A stretch of DNA of 64,000 nt from Aliivibrio finisterrensis_A (GTDB lineage Bacteria; Pseudomonadota; Gammaproteobacteria; Enterobacterales; Vibrionaceae). Below the pieces are notes generated by a model, which saw nothing but the letters and a program-made list of their open reading frames with translations, did not search any database and was not told where the DNA came from. Shown one piece after another: positions 9,225 to 18,331 of this stretch. Positions within the stretch are counted from its first letter, which is position 1; every line of letters begins with the position of its first letter. The stretch lies in assembly GCF_004167675.1 (NCBI RefSeq), contig NZ_SEZQ01000014.1; one strand, 5' to 3'. Made by a program: the position numbers and the translations under genes.

Positions 9225-10037
9225 ATGGCACGTATTGTCGTTGTGACTTCAGGCAAAGGCGGTGTAGGTAAAACTACTTCTAGCGCTGCTATTGCATCCG
9301 GACTTGCTTTAGCTGGCAAAAAAACCGCGGTAATCGATTTTGATATTGGTTTGCGTAACCTTGACTTAATCATGGGCTGCGAACGTCGCGTTGTTTACGA
9401 CTTTGTAAACGTAATCAATGGCGAAGCAACTCTGAACCAAGCATTAATTAAAGATAAGCGTGTGGGTAATTTATTTATTCTACCCGCTTCTCAAACTCGT
9501 GATAAAGACGCACTAACAAAAGAAGGGGTTCGTCGAGTTCTTGATGAACTTATCGAAATGAATTTTGATTTCATTATTTGTGATTCTCCAGCAGGTATCG
9601 AAGCCGGTGCTTTAATGGCACTTTACTTTGCAGACGAAGCGATCATCACAACTAACCCTGAGGTTTCTTCTGTTCGAGATTCAGACCGTATTCTTGGTAT
9701 TTTAGATTCTAAGTCTCGCCGTGCTGAAGATGCTCTTGAGCCAGTTAAACAACACTTATTACTCACTCGTTACTGCCCTGCTCGTGTAAACCAAGGCGAA
9801 ATGTTAAGTGTTGGTGATGTTGAAGAAATCCTGAATATCCCGCTATTAGGAGTAATTCCTGAGAGCCAATCGGTACTAAACGCATCGAATAAGGGTGTTC
9901 CTGTAATTTTTGATGAGGAGTCTAATGCTGGCGCTGCATACCAAGATGCGGTTGACCGTCTATTAGGCAAAGAAGTTTCATTCCGTTTCTTAGAAGAAGA
10001 GAAAAAAGGCATCTTTAAACGACTATTTGGAGGGTAA
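9225..10037 (+). CDS. minD: Septum site-determining ATPase MinD
   Basis: Membrane-associated ATPase that oscillates between poles and carries MinC. 270 residues with the deviant Walker A motif GKGGVGKTT near the N-terminus, the switch region CDSPAGIEAGA and, at the C-terminus, an amphipathic membrane-targeting helix ending KKGIFKRLFGG. The AAGGAATAATAAAA leader gives a good ribosome site. minE starts 2 bases after the stop. Confidence 0.97.
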   Translation: MARIVVVTSGKGGVGKTTSSAAIASGLALAGKKTAVIDFDIGLRNLDLIMGCERRVVYDFVNVINGEATLNQALIKDKRVGNLFILPASQTRDKDALTKEGVRRVLDELIEMNFDFIICDSPAGIEAGALMALYFADEAIITTNPEVSSVRDSDRILGILDSKSRRAEDALEPVKQHLLLTRYCPARVNQGEMLSVGDVEEILNIPLLGVIPESQSVLNASNKGVPVIFDEESNAGAAYQDAVDRLLGKEVSFRFLEEEKKGIFKRLFGG

Positions 10038-10039
10038 GC

Positions 10040-10300
10040 ATGGCATTGCTTGAGTTTTTTAGAACACCAAAGAAAGACACTGCTAACATAGCTAAGGAAA
10101 GGCTACAGATCATCGTTGCAGAACGTCGTAATGGCGGTCCTGCTCCATCTTATTTACCTGAACTTAAAGAAGATATTCTTAGGGTTATTAGTAAGTACGT
10201 TAATGTTAGCCCTGACATGGTTACTGTCTCTCTTGAACAAAAAGAGGAAGATTTATCGGTATTAGAGTTAAACGTTACTCTTCCTGAAGATGATCATTAA
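10040..10300 (+). CDS. minE: Cell division topological specificity factor MinE
   Basis: Stimulates the MinD ATPase and restricts the inhibitor to the poles. 86 residues: N-terminal membrane/MinD-binding segment beginning MALLEFF, anti-MinCD helix around KERLQIIVAERR, then the dimerisation domain. The ribosome site GGAGG lies within the end of minD, indicating translational coupling. Last gene of the operon, followed by a perfect hairpin terminator. Confidence 0.96.
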   Translation: MALLEFFRTPKKDTANIAKERLQIIVAERRNGGPAPSYLPELKEDILRVISKYVNVSPDMVTVSLEQKEEDLSVLELNVTLPEDDH

Positions 10301-10324
10301 CGTCTAAAAAAATTCGACCTTGAT

Positions 10325-10356
10325 AAAAAAGGTGACTATTAATAGTCACCTTTTTT
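10325..10356. terminator. Bidirectional terminator between minE and rnd
   Basis: Perfect inverted repeat: A-run, GGTGACTATT (10331-10340), AATAGTCACC (10341-10350), T-run. Being symmetrical, it can terminate both minCDE and the convergent rnd. Confidence 0.9.
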
Positions 10357-10379
10357 CTTAAGCGGGATTGGTATTCCTA

Positions 10380-11501
10380 TTACTTTTCAAGCACTGCCAT
10401 AAAGCCAGTTTCAAGTAAATCACCTCGCCAACCATTCAATACGTCAGGTTTTAGTTCTGGTGCGCTGTTCTTTTTCCACTTCCAAGATAATAGTTGATTT
10501 AACTGCTTTTTAGAGGCTAAGAACTCCGGCATCAATCCTGATTTATCTGATGCTAGCTTCACTTCATCTTTCAATAATTTGAAGATCTGCTTATAACCAG
10601 GGTAGTCCATTAAACGAGTGAGCTCTTTTGGGTATTCAGCCGGATTTAAATCATCTGCTAGATAAGAGAAACGCAATAATTTCCCACCATGACGCTGCAC
10701 CTCTCTTGGATCAAAACCTTCTTTTAACATTTGCTCTTTACTGCGAATGTTAAAACGTGCCAATTTCCATAAACTTAATTCATGAACAACAAAGTTAACC
10801 GCAAGATCACGTTTTCTTGCTTCTTCTAGACGCCATTTAGCTGCCATTTTTAACACAGCTAACTGCTTAGGATTTAACTGCCACGCATTTTTAATATCTA
10901 AAAACGCTTTTTCTGCATCAGGCTGTTTTTCACGCTTTTTAACCGCAAAAGCAGATTCTTGATACGCTGCCGATTCCCATTGAGTTTGTGCTAATTCGGC
11001 TTGAAGTTTTTCAAACAATGGCAGTAAATAATGTACATCTGCTGCCGCATAGTTGAGTTGCTTTTCAGATAAAGGTCGTGCCATCCAATCAGTTCGAGCT
11101 TCACCTTTATCTAAATCAATACCTAAATAATCAGAAACAAGCTTAGCAAAGCCCGTTGATAGTCCATAGCCTAAAAATGCCGCCATGATCTGTGTATCAA
11201 TCATAGGCGTTGGCATGCAACCCGCGTAATGTTGGAATACTTCTAAATCTTCACCACACGCATGAAGCACTTTAGTTACCGATTCATTTTTTAATAAATC
11301 CCAAAGCGGTGTTAAATCATCAATTTCAACTGGGTCGACAAGTGCTAATGTCTCGCCATCAAACATTTGAATTAAACCTAAGCGAGCATATAACGTTCGT
11401 GTTCTTACAAACTCAGTATCTAACATTAAAAATGGTTTACTACTTGCTTGCTGACAGATCTCAGCCAAACGCTGACTCTGAGTGACGATTTCAAATTTCA
11501 C
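10380..11501 (-). CDS. rnd: Ribonuclease D
   Basis: 3'-5' exoribonuclease that trims tRNA precursors. 373 residues: DEDDy exonuclease domain with metal ligands in FLMLDTEFVRT, HACGEDLEVF and YAAADVHYLLPL (Asp plus Tyr), then two HRDC-type helical domains. The start is a GTG at 11501, with AAGGAAG 5 bases upstream. E. coli rnd also has a non-ATG start, so low translation initiation may be a shared trait. A strong hairpin lies in its leader (separate entry). Confidence 0.94.
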   Translation of the reverse strand: MKFEIVTQSQRLAEICQQASSKPFLMLDTEFVRTRTLYARLGLIQMFDGETLALVDPVEIDDLTPLWDLLKNESVTKVLHACGEDLEVFQHYAGCMPTPMIDTQIMAAFLGYGLSTGFAKLVSDYLGIDLDKGEARTDWMARPLSEKQLNYAAADVHYLLPLFEKLQAELAQTQWESAAYQESAFAVKKREKQPDAEKAFLDIKNAWQLNPKQLAVLKMAAKWRLEEARKRDLAVNFVVHELSLWKLARFNIRSKEQMLKEGFDPREVQRHGGKLLRFSYLADDLNPAEYPKELTRLMDYPGYKQIFKLLKDEVKLASDKSGLMPEFLASKKQLNQLLSWKWKKNSAPELKPDVLNGWRGDLLETGFMAVLEK

Positions 11502-11527
11502 TATTCTTCCTTAAAAGATCGATAAGG

Positions 11528-11565
11528 CAAGATAGCTTAACCTCAATAAAAACTAAGCTATCTTG
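11528..11565 (-). promoter_or_regulatory. Perfect 12-bp hairpin in the rnd leader
   Basis: Arms CAAGATAGCTTA (11528-11539) and TAAGCTATCTTG (11554-11565) are exact inverse complements around a 14-base A/T-rich loop. The structure ends 26 bases before the GTG of rnd, just ahead of the ribosome site. No T-run follows, so it is more likely a translation or stability element, or an operator, than a terminator. In E. coli a leader stem-loop and U-run are reported to matter for rnd translation; equivalence here is inference. Confidence 0.5.
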
Positions 11566-11587
11566 TCTCTAAAATTTCATAACAAAT

Positions 11588-11618
11588 AAAAATAATGCCA
11601 GCGAGTAAGCTGGCATTA
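11588..11618 (-). terminator. Intrinsic terminator after fadD
   Basis: Stem TAATGCCAGC/GCTGGCATTA (11593-11602 with 11609-11618), 6-base loop, followed on the minus strand by a T-rich stretch. It separates fadD from rnd. Confidence 0.85.
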
Positions 11619-11642
11619 TCGTGTTTTTACATTGTAACCAAA

Positions 11643-13325
11643 TTATGCGTTTTCTTCTGCTTTATATTCATCACGCAGTTCACGACGCAGAATTTTACCT
11701 ACGTTTGTTTTTGGAAGATCGTCTCTAAACTCAACAATACGTGGGATTTTATAACCCGTTAGATGCTTACGACAATGAGCAATTAGTTCATCTTTCGTTA
11801 GGCTTGGATCGCGTTTAACAACACAAATTCGAACCACTTCACCTGATGTTGGGTGTGGTTTACCTACAGCTGCAACTTCTAGTACTTTGCCATGAAGCGC
11901 AACAACATCTTCAATTTCATTTGGGTATACGTTAAAACCTGATACTAAAATCATGTCTTTTTTACGGTCAACGATATGCAGGAAGCCTTCATCATCAAAT
12001 TTAACGATATCACCCGTGCTTACCCAACCATCTTCAGTGATCATTTCTTTGGTTGCTTCTGCACGGTTCCAATAGCCTTTCATCACTTGAGGGCCACGAA
12101 CTTGAAGCTCGCCGATTTGATCGTTAGCAACAACATTACCTTCTTCATCAACCATTCGAACTTCAGTTGACGGTACAGGTAAGCCAATCGAACCATTGTA
12201 TGACGTTAGGTTATGCGGATAAGCTGCAACCAATGGAGAGCACTCTGTTAAGCCGTAGCCTTCTAGTAGGTAACAACCTGTATGTTGCTGCCATTTCTCA
12301 GCAACAGCACGTTGCACAGCCATACCACCACCTACAGATAGGCGAAGGTTACTGAAATCTAACTCATGGAAATCTTCGTTGTTCACTAGAGCATTAAACA
12401 GCGTATTTACACCTGTAATTGCAGTAAATGGGTATTTTTGTAGTTCTTTAATAAAACCTGGGATATCACGAGGGTTAGTGATAAGCAGGTTACGACCACC
12501 CATTTCAATAAACAGTAAACAGTTAACCGTTAACGCAAATACATGGTAAAGAGGAAGCGCAGTAACAATAAGCTCACGCCCTTCAGTCAACACTGGGCCA
12601 TAAGCGCCTTTTGCTTGCATTACGTTTGCAATCATATTGCGATGAGTAAGCATTGCGCCTTTTGCTACGCCTGTAGTACCACCCGTATATTGCAGGAAGG
12701 CTAAGTCTTCACTATCAATGAATGGCTTAATGTACTGCATTCTACGGCCTTTACGTAATGCATTACGCATAGAGGTAGCATGAGGAAGATCGTACTTTGG
12801 TACCATTTTCTTCACGTACTTAACCACGAAGTTTACAATTGTACCTTTGGCACGGGGCAGTTGCTCACCTAAGTTCGTTAAAATAACGTGTTTTACTGGT
12901 GTGTTCTCAACAACTTCTTCTAGCGTACTCGCAAAGTTTGAAACAATAACGATTGCAGCCGCACCTGAATCATTCAACTGATGCTCTAACTCACGTGGCG
13001 TATATAGTGGATTCACATTTACCGCTACCATACCCGCTCGCAACACACCAAATAATGCAATTGGGTATTGCAGTAAGTTTGGCATCATTAACGCAACACG
13101 ATCACCTTTTTTAAGCTTCAGTTCATTTTGTAAATAAGCAGCAAAAGCACGACTGCGCTCTTCCAACTTACGAAATGTCATTACTGAACCCATATTGATA
13201 AATGCAGGTTGATCGGCGTATTTATGAACCGATTTTTCAAACATATCAACCAATGAGCTATATTGGTCAGGGTTAATTTCTGCTGGTACGTCTTCTGGGT
13301 AACGTGAAAGCCAAACTTTATCCAC
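11643..13325 (-). CDS. fadD: Long-chain fatty acid-CoA ligase
   Basis: Activates imported fatty acids to acyl-CoA through an acyl-adenylate, coupling uptake to beta-oxidation at the inner membrane. 560 residues of the ANL superfamily: AMP-binding P-loop YTGGTTGVAKGAMLTHRN, the GYGLTECSP motif, and the FACS signature with VSTGDIVKFDDEGFLHIVDRKKD. The C-terminal lysine motif is TNVGKILRREL. Length matches E. coli FadD (561). Single-gene unit; a CRP-like palindrome lies about 55 bp upstream of the start. Confidence 0.95.
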   Translation of the reverse strand: MDKVWLSRYPEDVPAEINPDQYSSLVDMFEKSVHKYADQPAFINMGSVMTFRKLEERSRAFAAYLQNELKLKKGDRVALMMPNLLQYPIALFGVLRAGMVAVNVNPLYTPRELEHQLNDSGAAAIVIVSNFASTLEEVVENTPVKHVILTNLGEQLPRAKGTIVNFVVKYVKKMVPKYDLPHATSMRNALRKGRRMQYIKPFIDSEDLAFLQYTGGTTGVAKGAMLTHRNMIANVMQAKGAYGPVLTEGRELIVTALPLYHVFALTVNCLLFIEMGGRNLLITNPRDIPGFIKELQKYPFTAITGVNTLFNALVNNEDFHELDFSNLRLSVGGGMAVQRAVAEKWQQHTGCYLLEGYGLTECSPLVAAYPHNLTSYNGSIGLPVPSTEVRMVDEEGNVVANDQIGELQVRGPQVMKGYWNRAEATKEMITEDGWVSTGDIVKFDDEGFLHIVDRKKDMILVSGFNVYPNEIEDVVALHGKVLEVAAVGKPHPTSGEVVRICVVKRDPSLTKDELIAHCRKHLTGYKIPRIVEFRDDLPKTNVGKILRRELRDEYKAEENA

Positions 13326-13378
13326 GCTTTTCTCCTATTTTATATACGATTTATTGCTTATTTCACAATAATTCAAAC

Positions 13379-13394
13379 AGTGATCACTATCACT
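13379..13394. promoter_or_regulatory. Possible CRP site upstream of fadD
   Basis: AGTGATCACTATCACT has the CRP geometry, two 5-base half sites separated by 6 bases, each with 4 of 5 consensus bases. fadD is cAMP-CRP controlled in E. coli, so control is plausible. No FadR operator was recognised. Confidence 0.4.
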
Positions 13395-13507
13395 TTTTAT
13401 GTGTAGACTATTTACTCCACAATTATAGTCAACTTATTTTATTATCAATTGTATATTCGATGAATATTTGACCATAAACGGGGCGTTTTTTTAAATATGT
13501 GAAGTGG

Positions 13508-14377
13508 TTATGTGTTTATTTTGTTAACTAACGCGCTAATGTAACTACTTACCTGAATAGGATTTTCTAAATGGCAATGGTGACCACCTTCAATTTGATA
13601 ACAATCAAAGTGTGAAATATAAGCATATCGATGCGTTTTTTGCTTCAAATGTCCGTAACCCTCAGAGCCGATAACCGCAACCACTGGGCACTCTATTTTT
13701 GAAAGTAATGTCAAAGCGTGAACTTCACTCATACGATACAGTGCATCGCATTTTACTTTTGCATCGGTTGTCCATTGAAGCGAGTTTGAATTGATACTCA
13801 ATGATCGCATTACCATTGGCTCAATTAAAGATTCAGGAAGTTGATTAACATTCGCTCTTAGCTCAATAGCCGTTTGAGTATCTTTTAACGTTCTCTGAGG
13901 CTTATTTCGATATCGCTGACGGCTTAAAATACCTTGTCGGATCCTATCTGAAATTGCCTCTTCTTCCTCACTTAAAGGGCCAAGTGCCTCTATCATCACC
14001 AATGCTGCTACTTTTTCAGGAAACACGGCACTATAAGCACTGGCGACTAAAGCACCTAAAGAATGACCAATAAGAACGATAGGCTCTAATTTTAAATGAA
14101 GGACTATTTGGTGAAGATCATCGATATAATCAAAGAAGTGATAAAAATTATCACCACCTTTATGGCTTGAGCGTCCATGACCAAACCAATCAATAGCAAT
14201 TAAATGATGATGTGGGTTTTCTTTTGCGTATGCTTCCATTGTCGTTTTAAAGGTCGCAGCATTATCTTGCCAGCCATGCAAAAACAGCAATGTTTGATGC
14301 GTATTTTTGGGTTTTATTTCCATCATTGCAATAGTGCCATGATGAAGTTCAATACTTGATTCTTGAAATGGACTCAT
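13508..14377 (-). CDS. Alpha/beta hydrolase, function unknown
   Basis: 289 residues with the alpha/beta hydrolase fold: oxyanion region LFLHGWQDNAATF, the nucleophile elbow GHSLGALVAS, and a C-terminal histidine in IEGGHHCHLENP. The acid is probably in the CPVVAVIGSEG strand region, although no Asp is obvious there. No signal peptide, so cytoplasmic. The slp-like gene ends 5 bases upstream, so it is probably co-transcribed with it. Vibrios keep this gene between slp and fadD, but the substrate is not known to me. Confidence 0.75.
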   Translation of the reverse strand: MSPFQESSIELHHGTIAMMEIKPKNTHQTLLFLHGWQDNAATFKTTMEAYAKENPHHHLIAIDWFGHGRSSHKGGDNFYHFFDYIDDLHQIVLHLKLEPIVLIGHSLGALVASAYSAVFPEKVAALVMIEALGPLSEEEEAISDRIRQGILSRQRYRNKPQRTLKDTQTAIELRANVNQLPESLIEPMVMRSLSINSNSLQWTTDAKVKCDALYRMSEVHALTLLSKIECPVVAVIGSEGYGHLKQKTHRYAYISHFDCYQIEGGHHCHLENPIQVSSYISALVNKINT

Positions 14378-14382
14378 GCTGA

Positions 14383-14934
14383 TTATTGTACTTCTTGTAC
14401 CACTTTTCCACGATGGGTTTCAAGGCGGCTACGCTGATGTAAACATCGACTACCAGTACATGGCATATAATTCATATTGAAATCGTTAGTCACAACGTAT
14501 TCTTGAACTTGCCATAAATGGATACCAACGCCGGTAATGATGGGGAAAGAGTAAAGATAATCTCCCACAGTGGCTTTTTCAATTCCATTTGATTGCCCTA
14601 AGACAGTAATTAATCGTCCTTTGCCATAAGTAACCGGATCGATAAACCCATCAAAATAAACCACGAATCGACCGTTTGGTTCTTGAGCAATGTCTGGCTT
14701 CCCAGAAGAAGAAATAGGTAGGTTAACCACTTCAATTCGAGTGGTTGTTGTTAAATTATCAATTCGAGCAATCACACCACCTAAGCGCACGTCACTCTCT
14801 CGATTACTTTCTGCTACTGTAGAAAAAGCACTATACTCAGTGATAACGACAGCTTGAGAGGAAGTCAATTCTTGAGGTAATGAGCTACAACCAGTAAGTA
14901 ATAACACTAAAAAAAAGCACACTGTCTGTTTCAT
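14383..14934 (-). CDS. Slp-family outer-membrane lipoprotein
   Basis: Starvation-inducible Slp-type lipoprotein. The start at 14934 is chosen because AAGGA lies 5 bases upstream; an in-frame ATG at 14949 adds only five residues and lacks a ribosome site. 183 residues: signal with lipobox LLLTGCSS near residue 16, then a domain with VRLGGVIARIDN and GKGRLITVLGQ typical of the Slp family. Serine at +2 after the lipid cysteine predicts sorting to the outer membrane. Lies in a row with the 99-residue gene (24 bases upstream) and the hydrolase. Confidence 0.8.
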   Translation of the reverse strand: MKQTVCFFLVLLLTGCSSLPQELTSSQAVVITEYSAFSTVAESNRESDVRLGGVIARIDNLTTTTRIEVVNLPISSSGKPDIAQEPNGRFVVYFDGFIDPVTYGKGRLITVLGQSNGIEKATVGDYLYSFPIITGVGIHLWQVQEYVVTNDFNMNYMPCTGSRCLHQRSRLETHRGKVVQEVQ

Positions 14935-14957
14935 ATTAATCCTTATCATATATCGGG

Positions 14958-15257
14958 TTATATATAGAGATCGACACCGACGAGTTGAGCAAGTTCCTCT
15001 CTACGCTTTTGTAACATGATGTCCATATACTCTTCCATTGCTTTACGGTTTCCCCCTTCAGGCAAATCGTATTGAATGCGAGAGTTTGCGTATTCTGATG
15101 CATTCAGTTGTTTTACTTGTGTTGTTACCGCTGTCGCCACTTTTGATGGTTGTGCAACTAAAGATTTACTTCCCGTCGCTTTCTTGACTTGGTTCTTTTT
15201 TCCAACCGCTTGCTGTTTTTGTATCAGCGCGGGCGGTAAGCCTTGAATCGATACCAT
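14958..15257 (-). CDS. Conserved-looking small protein, unknown
   Basis: I do not recognise a family. 99 residues, basic and low-complexity in the first half (many K, Q, V, A, S; no signal or membrane segment), then a more ordered C-terminal region with RIQYDLPEGGNRKAMEEYMDIMLQKRREELAQ (positions about 60-91) that is predicted helical and amphipathic, ending GVDLYI. AAGG lies 7 bases before the ATG. Position between tsaB and slp suggests a shared transcript but says little about function. Confidence 0.6.
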   Translation of the reverse strand: MVSIQGLPPALIQKQQAVGKKNQVKKATGSKSLVAQPSKVATAVTTQVKQLNASEYANSRIQYDLPEGGNRKAMEEYMDIMLQKRREELAQLVGVDLYI

Positions 15258-15317
15258 AATGACCTTTTAAAGAAACAACTAAGCGAGGTAATAAACTCCT
15301 CGCTTTAATTATAAAAA

Positions 15318-16019
15318 CTATTCTCGACCCGGTAATTTCTTCCATGTCACCGTATCACGAACATAAACAGGAGCAGACTCTTCTGCTGGTAACGCCAATC
15401 CTTGTTCAAATTTTTGCTGTGCTAAAAACGCCATGTCTTCAGCATCAGGGTACAATACCTCAGAAGCTTTACGCTCTAATGGTAACTCTGCTAACGCTTC
15501 TGCATATGCATCCCATCCGGTGCCTACTGTTAACCACTCACCAGACTGCTCTGGTAGATAAGTTAATAACGCTTCTGGCTTAAAGACGGTTTCTGCCACA
15601 TTATAAGTCCATGTTGCATCGTCATTACGTTGATACATACCAAAGTACACTTCACCCATACGAGCGTCGATAGCGGCAGCGACTTGCGTTGCACCATGCT
15701 CTCTATAACCAGCTTGAGCCATCGCTTCTAACGTTGAAATACCTATCATAGGTAAATCGGCACCAAACGCCAAACCTTGAGCAATACCAATACCAATACG
15801 AACACCAGTAAAACTACCTGGGCCTTGACCAAAAGCTAATGCGTCTAAGTCTTGTAAGCGCACACCCGCTTCTTTTAATACTTCATCAACAAATGGCAAT
15901 ACTTTAATCGTGTGCTCACGCGGTGCCACTGCACGTCGAGAATAGACTTTCCCATCAACAATTAGTGCGACAGAACAGTTTTCAGTGGCGGTATCTACCG
16001 CTAAAATTTTTGCGCTCAT
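15318..16019 (-). CDS. tsaB: tRNA threonylcarbamoyladenosine biosynthesis protein TsaB
   Basis: Partner that activates TsaD in making t6A37 in tRNAs that read ANN codons. 233 residues of the ASKHA fold: N-terminal ILAVDTATENCSVAL, the helix EHTIKVLPFVDEVL, and GQGPGSFTGVRIG as the glycine-rich signature. GAGG precedes the ATG. It starts 7 bases after the yoaA stop and is probably in one transcript with it, the same pairing as in enterobacteria. Confidence 0.93.
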   Translation of the reverse strand: MSAKILAVDTATENCSVALIVDGKVYSRRAVAPREHTIKVLPFVDEVLKEAGVRLQDLDALAFGQGPGSFTGVRIGIGIAQGLAFGADLPMIGISTLEAMAQAGYREHGATQVAAAIDARMGEVYFGMYQRNDDATWTYNVAETVFKPEALLTYLPEQSGEWLTVGTGWDAYAEALAELPLERKASEVLYPDAEDMAFLAQQKFEQGLALPAEESAPVYVRDTVTWKKLPGRE

Positions 16020-16026
16020 TAATGCC

Positions 16027-17988
16027 TCAATTTTCTAAAATAGCTTCTTGTTTTTCTGATTCATTTTCACTGCTCTGATTGGCTTTTGCCAAAAAATCAG
16101 ACACATTGCGTAAATCTCGTGTTCTTGGTATTGGTGGTAAACTCTGTAAAAATGTTGAACCATAAGGTCGTGTGACTAAACGGTTATCACAAATCACCAA
16201 TACTCCTTTATCTTTAGTGTCTCTAATAAGACGACCAACCCCCTGCTTCAACGTAATGACAGCATCTGGAATTTGTACTTGCGAGAATGCATCACCACCA
16301 CTCAATTGACAATCTTCAATTCGAGCTTTTAACAATGGATCATCGGGTGCTGTAAAAGGAAGTTTATCAATGATAACACAGCTTAGCGCATCACCTCTAA
16401 CATCAATCCCTTCCCAAAAAGCGCCCGTAGCAACCAATAAAGCATTCCCTAGCTCCATAAACTCGGACAATAATTGCTGCTTAGTGGTTTCACCTTGTAC
16501 TAAAACTGGCAGATCCAGTGTTTCTCTAAATTTCTCAGCTAAGTCACGCATCATTTGATGTGAAGTGCATAAGAAAAAACAACGACCATTATTTTGCTTA
16601 ATCACTGGCTGCAATAACTCGACTAGTTTTTCAGCAATACCGTAACTGTTCGGTTCAGGCAAGAAACGAGGCACGCACAAAAGCGCCTGTGTCTGATAAT
16701 CAAACGGACTCGGTAAGGTAAATTGCTTCTTCGGCTCTAATCCTAAACGCTGAGTAAAATGCGAAAAATCATCATTTACCGCTAGCGTTGCTGACGTAAA
16801 AATCCACGCTCCTTCTTTATCGGCGAGATGCTCTTTAAATTTATCAGCAACAGAAAGAGGGGTTATATTTAAACTAAAATGACGAGGAGTACATTCATAC
16901 CAATATGAATAACCACCAATCGTGGTATCACAAACACGCTCGAGTCGATTTTTTAGTAAGGTGCAACGCTCAAAGGCGGCATCCAATAGTTGACTACGAC
17001 CTAATGCTAATTTTAATACATCATGTGCTAACTCGAAGGCATCGTTAATTCTTACAATTTCACGCTGAACCGCTTGAGACTTAATCGCTTCTCGCCAGTT
17101 ACCTCTAAAATTGGTATCACCTAAAATGATACGCAAGTCCATTGCTGAGCCAGCTAAACGCTCCGCTACTTTTTGCAGTTGGCGCATGTCTTTTGCTTCA
17201 GTGCGATAACCAATCTCGATATCTTTGGCTAATTCCGTTAATTGTCGGCTTGATAAATTCTGTCCAAAGTACTGGCTGGCAATATCTGGAAGCTGATGGG
17301 CTTCATCAAAGATAAAAATATCTGCTTCTGGAATTAGCTCACCAAATCCAGTTTCTTTAATTGCTAAATCGGCTAAAAATAGATGATGGTTTACCACCAC
17401 GACATCCGCATCCATCGCTTTTTTACGCGCTTTAACCACAAAACACTCTTCAAAGCTTGGGCATTCTTTCCCTAAACAATTATCATTTGTTGATGTAATG
17501 CTTGGGATAATTGGGCTGTCTTCTGCAATTGCAGTGCAATCACCTAAATCGCCGGTTTTAGTTTCAGAAGACCAAGAACGTACCTTTACTAATTGAGTTA
17601 ATAATTCAGGATCTGCTTGAGGCGTGTGGCTTTCTACCAATTGTTGATTCAAGCGTTCAGGACATAAATAATTTGAGCGCCCTTTTAATAAAGCGACTTG
17701 GCCATAAAAACCCAAGGATGACGTCATTAAAGGTAGGTCACGATGAAACAGCTGCTCTTGTAAGTTTTTAGAGCCAGTACTGATGATGGTTTTTTTTCCA
17801 CTCACTAATGCAGGAGCCAAATAGGCAAAGGTTTTTCCGGTACCCGTACCCGCTTCTACAACAAGCTGTGTGCCATTTTTAATTGCATCATGCACGGCAT
17901 GAGCCATATCAAGCTGAGGTTGACGAGGTTGGAAACCAGGGATGGCTTTACCTAACGCGCCTGAAGAAGAAAATATCTTGGCTATCAT
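16027..17988 (-). CDS. yoaA: ATP-dependent helicase YoaA (DinG/XPD family)
   Basis: Superfamily 2 iron-sulfur helicase that partners with the Pol III chi subunit in damage tolerance in E. coli. Motif I EAGTGTGKT, four cysteines for an Fe-S cluster between CPERL (after the Walker A) and KECPSFEECF, the DEAH box FIFDEAHQLPD, and motif VI QGVGRLIRD. The frame is open to an ATG at 18000, but AGG lies 5 bases before the in-frame ATG at 17988, which is the better start (653 residues). No LexA box was recognised upstream. Confidence 0.9.
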   Translation of the reverse strand: MIAKIFSSSGALGKAIPGFQPRQPQLDMAHAVHDAIKNGTQLVVEAGTGTGKTFAYLAPALVSGKKTIISTGSKNLQEQLFHRDLPLMTSSLGFYGQVALLKGRSNYLCPERLNQQLVESHTPQADPELLTQLVKVRSWSSETKTGDLGDCTAIAEDSPIIPSITSTNDNCLGKECPSFEECFVVKARKKAMDADVVVVNHHLFLADLAIKETGFGELIPEADIFIFDEAHQLPDIASQYFGQNLSSRQLTELAKDIEIGYRTEAKDMRQLQKVAERLAGSAMDLRIILGDTNFRGNWREAIKSQAVQREIVRINDAFELAHDVLKLALGRSQLLDAAFERCTLLKNRLERVCDTTIGGYSYWYECTPRHFSLNITPLSVADKFKEHLADKEGAWIFTSATLAVNDDFSHFTQRLGLEPKKQFTLPSPFDYQTQALLCVPRFLPEPNSYGIAEKLVELLQPVIKQNNGRCFFLCTSHQMMRDLAEKFRETLDLPVLVQGETTKQQLLSEFMELGNALLVATGAFWEGIDVRGDALSCVIIDKLPFTAPDDPLLKARIEDCQLSGGDAFSQVQIPDAVITLKQGVGRLIRDTKDKGVLVICDNRLVTRPYGSTFLQSLPPIPRTRDLRNVSDFLAKANQSSENESEKQEAILEN

Positions 17989-18000
17989 ATCAACCTGCAT

Positions 18001-18331
18001 TCATTGTGAGTTTAAAAATAAGGTTGAGATTATGCCAAGATTTTCGAAAAAACTAAACGCTAAGTTTTGAGAGTTACGGTCTAAAACGGCGACTTCCAGA
18101 TAACGACTTTCGCTAGTATTTTGATTTGATTTAGTAAAAACCCCTTTACGCCCTCTTCATTTATCGGTAAAAGAATAGAGAGCATACTATTTATAATACC
18201 ATTCTGGATAAGTAGTTGTTCAAATAATTGCGCAGGAAAAATCGATTTTAACAAGCAAGAATGACCAAATACTTATGTAGATTGGTATACTTACCAATTT
18301 AGGTAAAACCATTGCAAACACGAGAGATAAA
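18001..18331. other. Spacer between yoaA and purU
   Basis: Divergent promoter region of 331 bases. It contains the repeat-like element at 18192-18290 and a short hairpin TTGGTA/TACCAA (18283-18298). I see no gene and no certain promoter. Confidence 0.5.
18192..18290 (+). repeat. Possible MITE-like element with imperfect inverted ends
   Basis: Left end TATAATACCATTCTG and the inverse of the right end, GTATACCAATCTAC, are similar inverted termini enclosing about 70 bases including AAAAATCGATTTT. This resembles short extragenic repeats I associate with Vibrionaceae and Shewanellaceae genomes, but copy number cannot be judged here. Confidence 0.35.
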
